64,000 nt of DNA, taken from Deltaproteobacteria bacterium. GTDB lineage: Bacteria > Desulfobacterota > Syntrophia > Syntrophales > UBA2210. Positions 62,361 to 64,000 of the stretch are shown one piece after another. The stretch lies in contig JAFGTS010000029.1 of NCBI GenBank assembly GCA_016933965.1, positions 17,578 through 81,577 on the forward strand, given 5' to 3'. The number at the start of each line of letters is the position of its first letter. Positions within the stretch are counted from its first letter, which is position 1. A program made the translations under genes and the position numbers. The notes beneath the pieces were generated by a model. It had not been told where the DNA came from and searched no databases. It saw only the letters and a program-made list of their open reading frames with translations.

Positions 62361-63653
62361 TCACGTCACCTCTCTGAACCGGGGAAAAACAAAGTAAAAA
62401 CCTGCCACGAAAAGGCACAGGAATACACCGCCGATGGCCAGGGAATCAGCGGTTCCAATGCTTTCCGCGAGTGCCCCGAAGGGAACGGCGCTCAGGGGCA
62501 TGATGCCGAAGGTCATCATCGCCATGCTGACGATACGACCCCGCATTTCAGCGGAGGAATAGAACTGCATGAGCGTCATGTTGAGGGACATGAACACGGC
62601 GCTCAGAAAACCGATCAGGAAGAGGGCGGGAAGGGCCGTCGCATAGGTCGTGCAGAAGGCCAGCAGGACAAGTGAGATGCCCCAGGTGAAACCGTTGGCG
62701 ACCAGAAACAGCCCCCGCCGCTTCAGGTGATTGAAAGAGGCAAGGATCAACGCACCCGCGAGAGAGCCGATGCCGACAAAGGTCATCAGGACCCCCAGGC
62801 CGTCGGACTGGATGTTCATGATTTCCCTTCCCCAGGCGGGGAGCAGTGCCAGATAGGGGAACCCGAAAAGGGCGGGGACAAAGGCCATGATGACCAGGGC
62901 CAGGATGGTGGGATTCTTCGCTGCGTAACGGAAGCCCTCGCGGATATCGGCGGCCATGCCCTTTCTCGGCCCCCGTGCCGCAGGTATCCTTCCCGTTCTG
63001 ATGACGGCCGTACAGAGAACGGCGAAGGCATAGAGGACGGCGATCAGGTAGAAAACGCCGGCGGTCTCGATGAATATGATGAGGATCCCCGCCAGGACGG
63101 GTCCGATGATCCGTGTCAGGTTCATGCCGGCGCTGCTGAGAGAGATGGCGTTCATGAGGGACTCGTCGGGAACGATCTCCGAGATCAGGGATTGACGGCT
63201 GGGCATGTTCAGGGCGGCCATGGTGCCATTGCAGAACCCGAGGACCATGAGATGCCAGAAACGGACGATTCCCGTCATGTCCAGGACGGCCAGGAGCAGG
63301 GTCAGGAAGGCGTTCCCGGCCTGGGTCAGCATGATCATCCGCCGCCGGGATATCCGGTCCGCCAGAGCGCCGCCGATCACCGAGGCGAAGGTGAGCGGCA
63401 GTGCGAAGGACATCATGACCAGCGAGAGCGCGAGAGGTGAATCATCGGTGAGCCGGAGAATGAGCCATCCCCGGGTGATCTGCTGCATGCCGATGGCCAT
63501 GAATGAGAAGAACGTCCCCAGCCAGAGCCACCGGTAGTCCCGGAAATGGAATGACTGCAATGCCTGGGAAATCCCTCCCCGAAAGGACCGGGCGGTTTTC
63601 GTCGCCTGCGGCGTATGTATGTTTTCTCTTGTCGGATCGGATTCCGGATCCAT
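62361..63653 (-). CDS. Major facilitator superfamily transporter (enterobactin-exporter-like)
   Basis: The 430-residue protein has about twelve membrane helices and the MFS loop motif GGALADRISRRRMI between helices 2 and 3. The start LQSFHFRDYRWLWLGTFFSFMAIGM and MNLTRIIGPVLAGI place it in the MFS_3 group of exporters. It probably exports a small molecule by proton exchange; substrate unknown. Its gene lies 50 bases upstream of the SDR gene on the same strand. Confidence 0.88.
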   Translation of the reverse strand: MDPESDPTRENIHTPQATKTARSFRGGISQALQSFHFRDYRWLWLGTFFSFMAIGMQQITRGWLILRLTDDSPLALSLVMMSFALPLTFASVIGGALADRISRRRMIMLTQAGNAFLTLLLAVLDMTGIVRFWHLMVLGFCNGTMAALNMPSRQSLISEIVPDESLMNAISLSSAGMNLTRIIGPVLAGILIIFIETAGVFYLIAVLYAFAVLCTAVIRTGRIPAARGPRKGMAADIREGFRYAAKNPTILALVIMAFVPALFGFPYLALLPAWGREIMNIQSDGLGVLMTFVGIGSLAGALILASFNHLKRRGLFLVANGFTWGISLVLLAFCTTYATALPALFLIGFLSAVFMSLNMTLMQFYSSAEMRGRIVSMAMMTFGIMPLSAVPFGALAESIGTADSLAIGGVFLCLFVAGFYFVFPRFREVT

Positions 63654-64000
63654 TCTCCACCGCGCCTTGTGCGATCCCGAGGATTTCAGGATGAGTTTTC
63701 GCCGATGGTCCTGTGTTGTACCTTATTTTGAAGGCCGGGGGAAATAAAAAACCCTAAGTGCCTAAGTGCCCTATATGCCTCCCCCTTTGAAAAAGGGGGA
63801 TTGAGGGGGATTTTGAGAGAGCGACAAAGGGGTAGAGCGACAAAGCGACACAGTGAAAAGCGAGAAGCATTCACGGATAACGAATCACAATTTTCGGTTC
63901 CTGGATCCCGCATTCAGGCACTTAGGAACTCAGGTACTCAGGCACTGTTTCTCCTAATCCCCGAATATGGTTGAAACATGCCGCGGTTTCTGCAAGAATC
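63654..64000. repeat. Intergenic region with modular repeat, copy 3 (63754-63947)
   Basis: The first 100 bases hold the MFS gene's upstream region. From 63754 the repeat modules return: CTAAGTGCCTAAGTGCC units, CCCCCTTTGAAAAAGGGGGATTGAGGGGGATTTT, GAGCGACAAAGGGGTAGAGCGACAAAGCGACA, then the GTGAAAAGCGAGAAGCATTCACGG tail and further GGCACTTAGG units. The double-hairpin module of copies 1 and 2 is missing. No gene was seen up to the window end. Confidence 0.75.

Overview
The window is a dense, fairly GC-rich bacterial chromosome segment. Gene content points to an anaerobic member of the Desulfobacterota (former Deltaproteobacteria), probably a syntroph or sulfate reducer of the Syntrophia/Syntrophobacteria type. 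The reasons are several acyl-CoA dehydrogenase, ETF and enoyl-CoA hydratase genes, an oxygen-sensitive glycyl radical enzyme, a B12-dependent mutase, an aldo/keto reductase with a ferredoxin tail, and Gram-negative markers (LptE, TrkAH, NtrC-type regulation). This assignment is an inference; no 16S rRNA gene is present.

1-15140 (+): a long run of same-strand genes that looks like one catabolic cluster. It starts with a split B12-dependent acyl-CoA mutase (B12 subunit cut by the window edge) and an MmgE/PrpD protein. Next comes a complete fumarate-adding glycyl radical enzyme set in the order activase, gamma, alpha, beta. Two tandem zinc-ribbon proteins follow, the second interrupted by an in-frame TGA. 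Then come a MoxR-type AAA+ ATPase with a VWA/HExxH partner, a crotonase resembling methylmalonyl-CoA decarboxylase, an acyl-CoA ligase and a biotin-dependent-type carboxyltransferase. The chemistry reads as addition of a C-H substrate to fumarate, CoA activation, carbon-skeleton rearrangement and decarboxylation. This is the logic of alkylsuccinate (Ass/Mas) pathways, but several parts are atypical and the substrate is unknown. This is the main candidate for an undescribed system.

15212-17616 (+): an ECF sigma factor, an anti-sigma-like membrane protein with a CBM48/AMPK-type glycan-binding domain, a lipoprotein with the same domain, and a secreted protein with a Gly/Ser tail. 17643-21229 (-): acyl-CoA dehydrogenase, ETF beta, and an ETF alpha fused to an XRE helix-turn-helix and a cupin. 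A perfect palindrome lies in the leader of this operon. It is divergent from a potABCD-type polyamine ABC transporter (21432-25306). 25453-32910 holds a Nudix hydrolase, an SDR, a LemA/nucleotidyltransferase/TPM trio, and rpsT, lptE and leuS.

33230-40789 (-): a small orphan gene behind a possible sigma-54 promoter, an NtrC-type regulator and sensor kinase, then trkH-trkA. 40818-51230 (-) is a housekeeping string: nusB, ribH, ribBA, ribE, nrdR, dCMP deaminase, glyA, rpiB, fabF, acpP, fabG, fabD, rpmF, yceD. 51543-53014 (-) is an ECF-type metal transporter pair without its substrate component. 53040-54960 is a more AT-rich stretch of small, less conserved genes.

55112-64000: a QueG-like Fe-S protein, an SH3-domain membrane protein, an FmdB zinc ribbon, a second beta-oxidation cassette (crotonase plus a 602-residue acyl-CoA dehydrogenase), an aldo/keto reductase, an SDR and an MFS exporter. 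Three intergenic copies and one partial copy of a modular repeat separate these genes. No tRNA, rRNA, CRISPR array or intact insertion sequence was recognised.
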